Source: Candidatus Aenigmatarchaeota archaeon
GTDB lineage: Archaea; Aenigmatarchaeota; Aenigmatarchaeia; QMZP01; QMZT01
Direction of reading: 5' to 3'
Length of the DNA: 64,000 nt
Assembly (NCBI GenBank): GCA_016932735.1
Contig: JAFGCI010000001.1
Location: 1 to 64,000, forward strand
Shown here: piece by piece, positions 18,165-26,156 of the stretch
Position numbering within the stretch: position 1 is the first letter of the stretch
Layout of the letters: each line of letters begins with the position of its first letter
Notes under the pieces: generated by a model
What the model was told of the DNA's origin: nothing
The model's database searches: none
What the model saw: the letters and a program-made list of their open reading frames with translations, nothing else
Program-made: the position numbers and the translations under genes

Positions 18165-18339
18165 TCGAATCACAAAAGAAGGTTGGGGCAAATGAAGAGC
18201 TCTTAGCAGAGCCCTACTACTACAACGAGAGCTACTACTGGATTGAGAACGAGACTGCAATTTTTGCTCACGTTGTTTGTTATCATAAAATAAAATTAGA
18301 AGGGGAAGGTATATATTTGTGTGGTTATCCAAGATAATT

Positions 18340-18723
18340 TCAGAATAACCCTTCTTCATGCAGTTTCTCAACAACATTCCTGTAGTCAAAAGCAAATTTC
18401 AGGTTTTTCGTTTCTTCGTACGAGAACCAACCCCATCTGCTTGATTCTGCTTTCTGGAGTTTTATTTCTCCTGACCATTTCCCAAGAAATCGATATTTCT
18501 TCTTCCAGTCTGCATAAGTTATCTTGAAAATGCTTTCAGGAACGAAGTCGAGACCGACCTCTTCTTTTATCTCCCGTATTGCAATTTCTTCCGGGCTTTC
18601 ACCGGATTCTCCTATACCACCGGGTATTGTCCAATAATCTGGGTATTCAGGAGCATCTTTGCCTCTTTTAATAAGAAGAATTTTCTTATCTTTCAGGATT
18701 ATACCGGAAGCAGTCAGTTCCAT
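18340..18723 (-). CDS. NUDIX hydrolase
   Basis: MutT-like hydrolase of 127 aa with an intact NUDIX box: Gly at GGIGESGE, then SPEEIAIREIKEEVGL, which matches GX5EX7REUXEEXGU exactly, including the metal-binding glutamates. Substrate cannot be told; the WTIPGG lead-in and small size suit an (oxidised) nucleotide pyrophosphohydrolase. It lies 29 nt downstream of the tRNA on the same strand, so the two may share a transcript. Confidence 0.88.
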   Translation of the reverse strand: MELTASGIILKDKKILLIKRGKDAPEYPDYWTIPGGIGESGESPEEIAIREIKEEVGLDFVPESIFKITYADWKKKYRFLGKWSGEIKLQKAESSRWGWFSYEETKNLKFAFDYRNVVEKLHEEGLF

Positions 18724-18766
18724 GGGGAAGAATTGAATTCCAAAAATAAAAGTGTCGAGGGCGGGA

Positions 18767-18804
18767 ATTACAGCTTTGCTGGAATCGCCTGCTCCAGCAG
18801 AGTG
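18767..18804 (-). other. tRNA intron 2, T-loop (59/60), 38 nt
   Basis: Second bulge-helix-bulge: exon TTCA faces intron TGTA (three pairs and one T-T mismatch), with bulges AAC and ATT, then an interrupted inner helix leading to 7-bp TGCTGGA/TCCAGCA. Cuts AA^C and AT^T restore T-loop TTCAAAT and the full T-stem. Confidence 0.78.
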
Positions 18805-18826
18805 TTTGAACCCACGACCTCCAGAT

Positions 18827-18922
18827 GCCTCAAAAGCACTAAGATATCATTCCAGTCCAGTATGACGACTTATATCGATTTGATCAAGTCGTCTTTCCGG
18901 CTTTGGTCATCACTCATGTTTT
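18827..18922 (-). other. tRNA intron 1, anticodon loop (37/38), 96 nt
   Basis: Bulge-helix-bulge at the exon-intron junctions: exon CTCA pairs with intron TGAG (4 bp), with a 3-nt bulge TGA on the 5' side and GCA on the 3' side, flanked by the anticodon stem and an AAA/TTT inner helix. Cuts TG^A and GC^A give the loop CTCATGA. The intron also contains an 8-bp hairpin GACGACTT/AAGTCGTC. Confidence 0.88.
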
Positions 18923-19037
18923 CATGAGTCTGGCGCTCTACCCCTGAGCCACCTCGACATATCCCTATATTAATATATGAGGTTTTTAAGTGTTGGTTAG
19001 AGGGCATGTTTTTATTGAAAGTTATCATTTAGAATAT

Positions 19038-20624
19038 ATGAGTTTTGTAAACCATCCGCTGATAAAGGAAGGCGCTTTGCAGTCTCGCGTTTATCAGGAG
19101 ACGATGCTCGCCGAAGCCGTCAAGAAGAACGTCCTATGCGTCCTTCCGACAGGAATGGGAAAGACGCCGATAGCTATAATGCTCGTGGCAATTATGCTCG
19201 AGAAGAAGCCGAAACAGAAAATACTCATAATGGCGCCTACAAAACCTCTGGTTGCTCAGCATTATGAAACTTTCATGGGAAAGCTAAATATCGATGAAGG
19301 AAGGCTTGTATTCATAACCGGAAACATTAATCCGGAGAAAAGAGGTCTTATTTATGATGAGCACGATATCATTTTCGCAACGCCCCAGACAATCTCCAAT
19401 GATCTGAAAACAGGAAAGCTGAGTCTTAAGAACTTCAGCCTCGCTGTTTTTGACGAGGCCCATCACGCCATAGGCGGATATGCATATCCCTTCGTTTCCA
19501 AAACATATTTCGAGCAGTCTGAAGACCCGAAAATACTGGCACTTACAGCATCTCCGGGCGGAACAAGGGAAAAGATCGATGAGATTTGCCAGAATCTTGG
19601 AATAGAAGCTGTAGAAATAAAGACAGAAAAGGACGCCGATGTCCGCGAATGGACTCAGGAGAAGAAGTTCGAATGGGATGTTGTCGAGCTTCCTCCGAGC
19701 TTTAGAAGGCTCCATGAAATAATTGCAAAGTCATACAGGAACGCGCTTGTCAAGGTCTCTGCGATTGGTTTCCGGAAGCCTCTTGATTATGTGACAAAAG
19801 GAGACCTTCTTGCAATGCAGGGAAGGATTTTCGGGGAATCGAAAAGCGGAAAGAAGGTCTTCTGGCAGTCTTTCATAGTTGCAAGAGCGATAAAGCTTGA
19901 CCATGCACTGAGCCTTATAGAAACCCAGAGTTTAAAGGCTCTTGCCGATTACTGGAAGAAAATAAGGACAGAAGAGAAGAATCGCGCATCGAAAATGATT
20001 CTGAAAGACCCGGAAATACTGAGGGCGATGCAGATAACTCACGAGATGATGGAAAAGGGATACAACCATCCGAAAATGGGAAAGCTGTTATCACTTGTTG
20101 AAACATCAATCCGCGAAAAACCGCAACTGAAAATAATAATTTTCGTAAGCCTCAGAAGTACAGTTAAACAAATTGTTGAGATGCTGGAAAAGGTTGATGA
20201 TATTAAGCCGGTGGAATTCATCGGACAGAAAGAAGGGATGACGCAGAAAGAACAGCTCCAGCGTCTCAAGGATTTCAGGGAAGGAAAATACAATACGATA
20301 GTCGCGACTTCTGTCGGCGAGGAAGGCCTTGACATCCCCGCTATGGACCTCGCCATTTTTTATGAGCCGGTGCCAAGCGAGATACGTTCAATCCAGAGAA
20401 GAGGAAGAGTGGGTCGTCATGATGTAGGCCGTGTTATTTTTCTGATAACAAAGGGAACAAGGGATGAAGGATATTACTGGGCTTCAAGGAAAAAAGAAAA
20501 AGTCATGAAAAGAACCCTTCACCGGATGAAAAACGGAGACCAGTCAGAAGAAATATTTGAAGATGAAAAACTTGAAAAAGAACTGAAAAAACCAAAACAG
20601 TTCAGGATAAGCGATTTCAAATAA
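19038..20624 (+). CDS. hef: Hef/FANCM-type helicase lacking the nuclease domain
   Basis: SF2 helicase that in other archaea unwinds stalled forks and branched DNA. Motif I is LPTGMGKT, II is DEAH, III is LTASPGG and VI is QRRGRVGR; the Hef-type insert lies between the two RecA folds. Full-length Hef proteins carry a C-terminal ERCC4 nuclease plus HhH2 and are about 750 aa; this one ends at 528 aa just after the helicase in a charged tail, with no frame remnant following. I chose the ATG at 19038 (MSFVNHPLI) over a GTG at 18990 because AT-rich TATA-like sequence lies within that extension. Confidence 0.92.
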   Translation: MSFVNHPLIKEGALQSRVYQETMLAEAVKKNVLCVLPTGMGKTPIAIMLVAIMLEKKPKQKILIMAPTKPLVAQHYETFMGKLNIDEGRLVFITGNINPEKRGLIYDEHDIIFATPQTISNDLKTGKLSLKNFSLAVFDEAHHAIGGYAYPFVSKTYFEQSEDPKILALTASPGGTREKIDEICQNLGIEAVEIKTEKDADVREWTQEKKFEWDVVELPPSFRRLHEIIAKSYRNALVKVSAIGFRKPLDYVTKGDLLAMQGRIFGESKSGKKVFWQSFIVARAIKLDHALSLIETQSLKALADYWKKIRTEEKNRASKMILKDPEILRAMQITHEMMEKGYNHPKMGKLLSLVETSIREKPQLKIIIFVSLRSTVKQIVEMLEKVDDIKPVEFIGQKEGMTQKEQLQRLKDFREGKYNTIVATSVGEEGLDIPAMDLAIFYEPVPSEIRSIQRRGRVGRHDVGRVIFLITKGTRDEGYYWASRKKEKVMKRTLHRMKNGDQSEEIFEDEKLEKELKKPKQFRISDFK

Positions 20625-20688
20625 ATGAAAAAAATTCAGAAAAAAACAGGAATCGGTATTTTTTACTTGAGAAGCAAAGCATGAAAAG

Positions 20689-20733
20689 TATTTATAAGAA
20701 AATCCAACAATAATATTACATAAGGTGAAATGG
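20689..20733 (+). promoter_or_regulatory. Duplicated strong promoter/leader, copy 1
   Basis: TATA box TATTTATAAG (20689-20698), 11 variable bases, then ATAATATTACATAAGGTG and AAATGG up to the ATG at 20735. Copy 2 at 21742-21786 has the same elements with the same 11-nt spacing, so TATA, start region and ribosome-binding site are all conserved. Confidence 0.7.
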
Positions 20734-20734
20734 G

Positions 20735-21661
20735 ATGAGTAAATTAGAACAGGCTTTAGTGTCTCTTGCTGTTGTTCTATTTTTAGTGGCTGTTGTATAT
20801 ATGCCAAACACGAACGCTGTAACGAGAGTAGATGAAGTCAATATATCCGTTACTGTGAATCAGAAAACTCTCGTAGACGTGACACCAACAAGTCTTGTGT
20901 GGTCAAATGTCGACCCGGGATCGGAAGATTTGTTGGATGACGACGGTTACGGTTCAATTCAGGTAGAGAACATAGGATCCACTAATATATCTTATGTTTT
21001 CTTCAACAACACGTACCCCACAACGGATCCGTTCGGTTCAGGTACCAATGCAAGCTATGACGCAGGAAACTTTGTCGTGCTTAAAAGAAACTCTGAAAGC
21101 GGAGTGAATGCATGGGCTTTCCCCAACAGGATGGAATACAATGCATCTCAGCAGATTGTCTATCTGACAGTGCCTGCCGGCTACTATTACGGAAGGTTCA
21201 GAAACGCATCACACGAATATTTCTGGGCAGTCGACGCCGGCTCCGGAGAGTGCAATGCGACGGGAAGGGTATTCAGGATTGGTATCGACGAGCATAACCA
21301 GTCGGCTACAGGCTCCGTTGACTTCACAAACGCCGCCCAGTACAGGCAATATTCGCTCGACAATGCGGATAATAACAATGCGTGGGGCTGGGCCGCAATA
21401 AACGTCAGCAATTTAAACTGGACGATGTGTGTTGCAGTAAAGAATACATGTGACCAGGCGATGTTCTACAGATGGAACATAGACGCCCCCGGCGGAAGCG
21501 AATGCGGCTATGCGGAGAACTTCACGTCATCAACACTAACCCCCGGAGCATGGATTCTGGCCAATATAGGTGTCAGGGTTCCATACGGAGTCCACTGGGG
21601 TACAACCGGTGCGGTTCAGGGAAAAGTCACTGTAGTGGCATATTCAACATACGCAGCATAA
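20735..21661 (+). CDS. Secreted surface protein, paralog 1
   Basis: 308 aa with an N-terminal hydrophobic signal (about residues 5-27, ending NTNA) and a beta-rich ectodomain with many N-glycosylation sequons (NIS, NTT, NAS, NQS, NWT and others). Shared blocks with paralog 2 include SIQVENIGSTNI, the YYYGRFRN..YEYFWAV-like segment, and a C-terminal W(N)xDAPGG..C..PYGV region. There is no obvious C-terminal anchor; the N-terminal helix may remain uncleaved. The strong promoter suggests high expression, for example as a surface or pilus-like component. The family is unnamed to me. Confidence 0.75.
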   Translation: MSKLEQALVSLAVVLFLVAVVYMPNTNAVTRVDEVNISVTVNQKTLVDVTPTSLVWSNVDPGSEDLLDDDGYGSIQVENIGSTNISYVFFNNTYPTTDPFGSGTNASYDAGNFVVLKRNSESGVNAWAFPNRMEYNASQQIVYLTVPAGYYYGRFRNASHEYFWAVDAGSGECNATGRVFRIGIDEHNQSATGSVDFTNAAQYRQYSLDNADNNNAWGWAAINVSNLNWTMCVAVKNTCDQAMFYRWNIDAPGGSECGYAENFTSSTLTPGAWILANIGVRVPYGVHWGTTGAVQGKVTVVAYSTYAA

Positions 21662-21676
21662 GATTTAAACCCTCTC

Positions 21677-21690
21677 CTTTTTCTTTTATC
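21677..21690 (+). terminator. T-rich terminator after paralog 1
   Basis: The pyrimidine tract CTTTTTCTTTTATC begins about 16 nt after the stop codon, typical of archaeal U-tract termination. Confidence 0.4.
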
Positions 21691-21741
21691 TCCTTATTTA
21701 CCCGTTATTAATGAAGCAATGAGCATGCAATGCGCTCATAA

Positions 21742-21786
21742 TATTTATAAGGGGCTTTAGCGATAATATTACATAAGGTGAAATGG
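21742..21786 (+). promoter_or_regulatory. Duplicated strong promoter/leader, copy 2
   Basis: TATTTATAAG (21742-21751), 11 nt, then ATAATATTACATAAGGTG from 21763. Identical to copy 1 in all recognisable elements, while the 11-nt spacer differs. Confidence 0.7.
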
Positions 21787-22770
21787 ATGATGAGGAAATT
21801 ACTAGCTCTTTTAGCAATAGTGGCTATTGGCATGGTGGGGGTTTATACTTTCCCGACAACCGAAGCGGCAAACACAAATACAACGAACACAGCAAACATT
21901 TCGGTGACAATTGCGGCTCTGACGCTGGTCGATGCTGCACCGGAAAAGCTGGTTTTCAATGAAACAGCACTTAATCCGGGAAGCGTTGGAACAGGTTCGG
22001 GCAACCTTTGGCTTAAGGAAAGATACAACAGGCCGGGAAGCATACAGATAGAAAACATTGGTTCAACGAACATAACGAATATCTGGTTCAATACGACTTA
22101 CGAGTCTTCGAACCCGTTCGGTACAGGAGACCCGCTGAACTACGACTCTGCTAACTTCGTCGTAATATCCAAATACCAGGCAGAAGATTACTACTTCGTT
22201 AACAGGGTGGACTACAATGAAAGCACTGCTCTTGTATACGTGAACACGCCTCTTGGATGGAGATACGGAAGGATAAGGAACACCACATACGAGTACTTCT
22301 GGGCAGTCGCTAACCAGACAACGATGCCGGCATGCAATACAACAACACTGAGAATGGGTATTAACTACCACTCGCAGACGGTTGATGGTTCGCTTAACTT
22401 CGACTCAACAGAAGGCGCTGTTGAGGACACAGACTACGATGAATACACGCTTGTCGATGCAGGATGGACTGGCGGCGGAAATGTCGGCTACGCAAACATA
22501 AATGATGCAGGCAACCCATGGAATGGTTATTGTGTAGCTGTATGGAACTGCGGTGAAAAGGTAATGCTGTACAAGTGGAACAAGGACGCACCCGGAGGAG
22601 GTACATGCGCAAATGCGGATTACTTCTGGGACAACACAACAGACGGAAACCTTTATCCAGGCAATTCGACAATAGCGGATGTCCACGTAAACATACCATA
22701 CGGCGTCATGATGGGTACTGCAAAAGAAGGAACATTAACCATCTTAGCTATGAGCGACCAGGCCACATAA
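21787..22770 (+). CDS. Secreted surface protein, paralog 2
   Basis: 327 aa from the ATG at 21787. A GTG at 21778 lies inside the ribosome-binding site AAGGTG and is not a credible start. The signal peptide (residues about 3-27, ending TEA) is followed by a Thr/Asn-rich linker with dense N-glycosylation sequons and a beta-rich domain homologous to paralog 1 (SIQIENIGSTNITN, GWRYGRIRN, YEYFWAV, WNKDAPGG, PYGV). Two conserved Cys pairs may form disulfides. The tandem copies and shared promoter point to duplication of a highly expressed envelope gene. Confidence 0.75.
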   Translation: MMRKLLALLAIVAIGMVGVYTFPTTEAANTNTTNTANISVTIAALTLVDAAPEKLVFNETALNPGSVGTGSGNLWLKERYNRPGSIQIENIGSTNITNIWFNTTYESSNPFGTGDPLNYDSANFVVISKYQAEDYYFVNRVDYNESTALVYVNTPLGWRYGRIRNTTYEYFWAVANQTTMPACNTTTLRMGINYHSQTVDGSLNFDSTEGAVEDTDYDEYTLVDAGWTGGGNVGYANINDAGNPWNGYCVAVWNCGEKVMLYKWNKDAPGGGTCANADYFWDNTTDGNLYPGNSTIADVHVNIPYGVMMGTAKEGTLTILAMSDQAT

Positions 22771-22781
22771 ATAATATAACC

Positions 22782-22808
22782 TTCCTTCTTTCTCTTTTTC
22801 TCTTTTAT
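22782..22808 (+). terminator. T-rich terminator after paralog 2
   Basis: Pyrimidine-rich tract with several runs of T starting about 12 nt after the stop codon. Confidence 0.4.
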
Positions 22809-22874
22809 TCGCCTTTTAGTTTTCTCTACACCCTTCCGCGGAGATAAAAGAGCCGGCTATTGTAAAATTAAAAA

Positions 22875-22882
22875 CTATAAAT
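22875..22882 (+). promoter_or_regulatory. TATA box for the MoxR operon
   Basis: CTATAAAT centred about 28 nt before the ATG at 22907, fitting a leaderless first gene. Confidence 0.5.
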
Positions 22883-22906
22883 GGGGTCTTGATTAATAAT
22901 ATAATC

Positions 22907-23899
22907 ATGAACAACTTGGACCTTGAGAACGCTGTTGAAGTATATAGTAACATGTTCAAGCGCGTAAAAACAGAGATGAAAAAGGCAATCATAGGTCAGG
23001 ATCATATTCTAGATACTTTAATGAGAGCCTTAATCTGCAACGGTCATGTTCTTGTCGAGGGCGTTCCCGGAGTTGCCAAGACACTGGTTGTTTCTGTCCT
23101 TGCTGAAACAATAAAGGACGTCATTTTTCAGAGGATACAGTTTACACCGGACCTTCTTCCAACAGATATAACGGGTGTCACGATTTATGATGAGAAGAAG
23201 GGGGAATTCTATATAGTAAAAGGTCCCGTTTTCGGGAACATAGTCATAGGCGATGAGATAAACAGGACTCCCCCGAAGGTTCAGTCTTCGATGCTTCAGG
23301 CGATGCAGGAGCGTCAGGTCACGATAGGTAAGGAAACATTTGACCTTCCAAAACCTTTCTTTGTCATGGCGACTCAGAACCCTGTAGAGACAAAGGGCGT
23401 TTATCCTTTGCCTGAAGCCCAGGTAGACCGTTTCCTCTTCAAATCTCTTATGACATATCCAAAGAAAGAAGACGAAGTCGATATAGTTGAAAATAATTCG
23501 GATAATAAAGAAATGGCTGAATACGGAATTGAGCACGTAATAACGCTTAATGATATACTTGAAGTTCAGAGGATAGTTAAGGATATATACATTTCTGACG
23601 AGCTGAAAAGATATATACTCCATATTATCGATGCCACAAGGAAACCAAAGAAATACGACATGGAAAACGCACCCTACATGCAGTGGGGAGGGTCTCCGAG
23701 GGCTACTATTTATCTGGGGCTTTCTTCAAGGGCACATGCACTGCTCAACGGAAGGACATATGTTAAACCCGAAGACATCAGAACTGTAGCCAAGGAAGTT
23801 CTGCGCCACAGGATAATCCTCAATTATGAAGGAAAGGCAAAGGAAATAGGGACAGACGATATCATAGAGGAAATAATTAAGAAGGTGCCTGTGCTATGA
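22907..23899 (+). CDS. MoxR-family AAA+ ATPase 1
   Basis: 330-aa AAA+ chaperone-like ATPase. Walker A is GVPGVAKT, Walker B is IGDEINR, sensor 1 is MATQNP and sensor 2 lies in GGSPRA; MoxR hallmarks FTPDLLPTDITG and MLQAMQERQVTIG are intact. The family acts with VWA-domain proteins to mature or assemble complexes. It is the first gene of a coupled operon MoxR-MoxR-DUF58-VWA. The ATG at 22907 (MNNLDLENA) is supported by TATA spacing over the upstream in-frame ATT start at 22889. Confidence 0.93.
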   Translation: MNNLDLENAVEVYSNMFKRVKTEMKKAIIGQDHILDTLMRALICNGHVLVEGVPGVAKTLVVSVLAETIKDVIFQRIQFTPDLLPTDITGVTIYDEKKGEFYIVKGPVFGNIVIGDEINRTPPKVQSSMLQAMQERQVTIGKETFDLPKPFFVMATQNPVETKGVYPLPEAQVDRFLFKSLMTYPKKEDEVDIVENNSDNKEMAEYGIEHVITLNDILEVQRIVKDIYISDELKRYILHIIDATRKPKKYDMENAPYMQWGGSPRATIYLGLSSRAHALLNGRTYVKPEDIRTVAKEVLRHRIILNYEGKAKEIGTDDIIEEIIKKVPVL

Positions 23900-25158
23900 A
23901 GGCTGGAAAGAAAACGAGAACGAAGAAAAAGAAGCCTGTAAGAAAGGTTACCAGAAAGGCCGTAAAAAGAAAAAAAACATTGAAGAGAAGGATTGTAAAA
24001 AAGAAACAGCCAAAAAAAAAGGCACCCAAATCAGGAAAGAAAAGAATCAGGCAAAAGACCAGAAAAAAGAGAGCAGAGACTAAGGCAGTCCAGACATTCA
24101 TCAATAATAAGCAGGAAAATAAACAGGCAGAGACAGTTATGCAAAAGGAATATGCAAAACACATCCCGACAGATGAGGAACTATTTCTGGCCGTCAGGAA
24201 ATACAAGCAGAGGATTGAAACAATAAAGAACGAAGTCAAAAAGGGAATAATAGGACAGGACGATGTAATTGACTCCATCCTTAAGTGCATGGTCTCGGGG
24301 GGCCACGTGCTTCTTGAGTCGGTTCCCGGGCTTGCGAAAACATTCACAGCTATGCTTCTTAACGAGACTATGGAAAACAGCGTGTTTAACAGGATACAGT
24401 TCACACCAGATCTACTTCCGACAGATATAACAGGCGTGACTGTTTATGATAAGATAAAGGGCTTCTATGTAATGAAAGGGCCGATATTCGCGAATCTTGT
24501 TCTCGCAGACGAGCTAAATAGAACTCCTCCTAAGGTACAGTCTGCGATGCTTCAGGCGATGCAGGAACGCCAGGTCACTATAGGAAGAAAAACCTATGAT
24601 TTGCCAAAGCCATTCTTCGTTCTGGCAACGCAGAATCCACTTGAACAAAGGGGCGTCTACCCGTTATCCGCCGCCCAGATAGACCGTTTCCTGTTCAAGA
24701 TATTCGTCGATTACCCGGAAGAGAGTGATGAGTTCTTTGTCATGGACCAGAATAGCAACATGAAAAAAATCGAGGATTATAATATCCAGAAGGTCATAGG
24801 CCCCCAAGAGATAACAGAGATTCAGGACGTAGTCAAATACATTCACATATCCCGCGAACTGAAGGAATATATTGTAAATATAGTAGATGCAACCAGGCAT
24901 CCGGAAGAGCATGGACTGGCCGAAGAGAAAAAATATATACAGTACGGCGGTTCCCCGAGGGCGAGCATTTTCTTATGCCTGTCGGCAAAAGCGACGGCTC
25001 TGCTGAACGGAAGGATTTTCGTAACCCCGGAAGACATAAAATCAGTTGCCAAAGAAGTTCTCAGGCACAGGATTATCCTGAATTATGAGGGAAAGGCAAG
25101 GAATATAAGCACCGACGATGTCATTGATGAAATAATAAAGAAGGTTCCCGTCTTATGA
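23896..25158 (+). CDS. MoxR-family AAA+ ATPase 2 with Lys/Arg-rich N-terminus
   Basis: A second MoxR paralog of 420 aa with an intact AAA+ core (VPGLAKT, LADELNR, LATQNP, GGSPRA). Unlike gene 1 it has about 65 extra N-terminal residues, roughly half Lys or Arg, followed by a short linker; this tail could bind nucleic acid, an acidic partner or membrane lipid. The start overlaps the stop of MoxR 1 by 4 nt. Two adjacent MoxR paralogs suggest a mixed ring or duplication. Confidence 0.93.
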   Translation: MKAGKKTRTKKKKPVRKVTRKAVKRKKTLKRRIVKKKQPKKKAPKSGKKRIRQKTRKKRAETKAVQTFINNKQENKQAETVMQKEYAKHIPTDEELFLAVRKYKQRIETIKNEVKKGIIGQDDVIDSILKCMVSGGHVLLESVPGLAKTFTAMLLNETMENSVFNRIQFTPDLLPTDITGVTVYDKIKGFYVMKGPIFANLVLADELNRTPPKVQSAMLQAMQERQVTIGRKTYDLPKPFFVLATQNPLEQRGVYPLSAAQIDRFLFKIFVDYPEESDEFFVMDQNSNMKKIEDYNIQKVIGPQEITEIQDVVKYIHISRELKEYIVNIVDATRHPEEHGLAEEKKYIQYGGSPRASIFLCLSAKATALLNGRIFVTPEDIKSVAKEVLRHRIILNYEGKARNISTDDVIDEIIKKVPVL

Positions 25159-26147
25159 AAGAGAAAAAAGAAATCATGCCTGCCGAACCCGATAAGTCGG
25201 AATCAAGAAGATTGTCATCGGTTCTGGGCGTAAAAATCAGGGGCCATGGCGACACGGATGATCCCAACCTAATCATGAAAGGACTCATCAATGAAATTGA
25301 TAAAGAGGTAAAGAAGCTTGTTGATGTCTTCAGGTTCATGATGAAATACCAGATCCTTTTCAAGGGAAGCGGTATAGAATTTGCAGGGTTAAGGGAGTAC
25401 GTGCCGGGTCAGGATGATGCAACCAAGATTGATTGGAAAGCGTCGCTACGTTCTAAATCTTTATATGTAAAACAGTATGAAGAGGAAAGGGACCTTTTTG
25501 TCCATGTGCTGATGGATTCCTCAAGCTCTATGTTCTTCGGTACGCAGAACAGGACTAAATATGAATTCGCCAACATAATTGCAGGTGCAATAATATATGC
25601 ATCCGTTGAAACAGGCGACAACACGGGATTTTCGATTTTCAATGATAAGGTGGTCGCCAACCTCGAACCCTCAAACGAGAATACACAGTACTATAAGGCC
25701 CTGAGGCTGATGATTGACCACAAAAATCAGCACGGAAAGTTTGATATGGTTGACGCCCTGACTTACGTTCTTAATACTGCCGACCCAAGGACAATCCTTT
25801 TTATCGTATCAGACTTTATAGGCCTCAAAGGAGAAGAGTGGAAGGATGTCCTGAAGATGCTTGGGGGAAAGCTGGACAGGATAATAGGAATCATGGTAAG
25901 GGATATAAGGGACGATGTATTGCCCAAAAACATAGGATATATGAAATTAAGGGACCCCTTCAGCGACAGGATATTGGTAATAGACTCGGATGCAGCCCGC
26001 ATCAAATACGAGAAACTGGCTGCAGAGCAGGTGAAAATGATAGAGGATGAGTTCAGGAACACGCGGGCAGGATTCTTCAAGGTATACACGACGGACACCT
26101 TTGTAAGACAGCTCATAAAATACATAGAGCTCAGTGAAGGATATTGA
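25155..26147 (+). CDS. DUF58 domain protein
   Basis: Cytosolic DUF58 protein of 330 aa. The signature GIEFAGLREYVPGQDDATKI and the VWA-like DSSSSM strand-loop are present, with a basic/acidic N-terminal extension. DUF58 genes almost always sit beside moxR, as here, with a 4-nt overlap to the second MoxR. The product presumably adapts the ATPase to a partner, since the MIDAS-like loop is retained. Confidence 0.9.
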   Translation: MKEKKEIMPAEPDKSESRRLSSVLGVKIRGHGDTDDPNLIMKGLINEIDKEVKKLVDVFRFMMKYQILFKGSGIEFAGLREYVPGQDDATKIDWKASLRSKSLYVKQYEEERDLFVHVLMDSSSSMFFGTQNRTKYEFANIIAGAIIYASVETGDNTGFSIFNDKVVANLEPSNENTQYYKALRLMIDHKNQHGKFDMVDALTYVLNTADPRTILFIVSDFIGLKGEEWKDVLKMLGGKLDRIIGIMVRDIRDDVLPKNIGYMKLRDPFSDRILVIDSDAARIKYEKLAAEQVKMIEDEFRNTRAGFFKVYTTDTFVRQLIKYIELSEGY

Positions 26148-26156
26148 TGTGATAAA

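Larger units (their letters stand above)
18753..18958 (-). tRNA. tRNA-CAU (elongator Met or Ile2) with two introns
   Basis: The mature molecule folds to 72 nt. The acceptor GTCGAGG (18952-18958) pairs with CCTCGAC (18754-18760), with discriminator A at 18753. The D-arm is GCTC/GAGC. The anticodon stem is CCAGA (18929-18933) with TCTGG (18821-18825), loop CTCATGA, anticodon CAT at 18924-18926. The variable loop has 5 nt. The T-stem is GTGGG (18811-18815) with CCCGC (18761-18765). The T-loop becomes canonical TTCAAAT only if a 38-nt intron is removed. The G1-C72 pair and lack of GGG/CCC anticodon-stem pairs argue against an initiator. CCA is not encoded. A TATA-like stretch lies at about 18966-18980. 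Confidence 0.9.

Noticed and set aside
18152-18337. 61-codon plus-strand frame starting at a GTG
   Set aside because: No ribosome-binding site or TATA box at the right distance, repetitive TAC/GAG composition, and it covers the likely promoter region of minus-strand genes.
18827-18922. Box C-like GTGATGA inside tRNA intron 1, suggesting an intron-encoded C/D sRNA
   Set aside because: No matching box D (CTGA) at the right distance, and the centre of the intron folds into an 8-bp hairpin instead.
22394-22699. 101-codon Arg/His/Cys-rich minus-strand frame within surface paralog 2
   Set aside because: Antisense of a clear secreted protein with matching paralog; no promoter.
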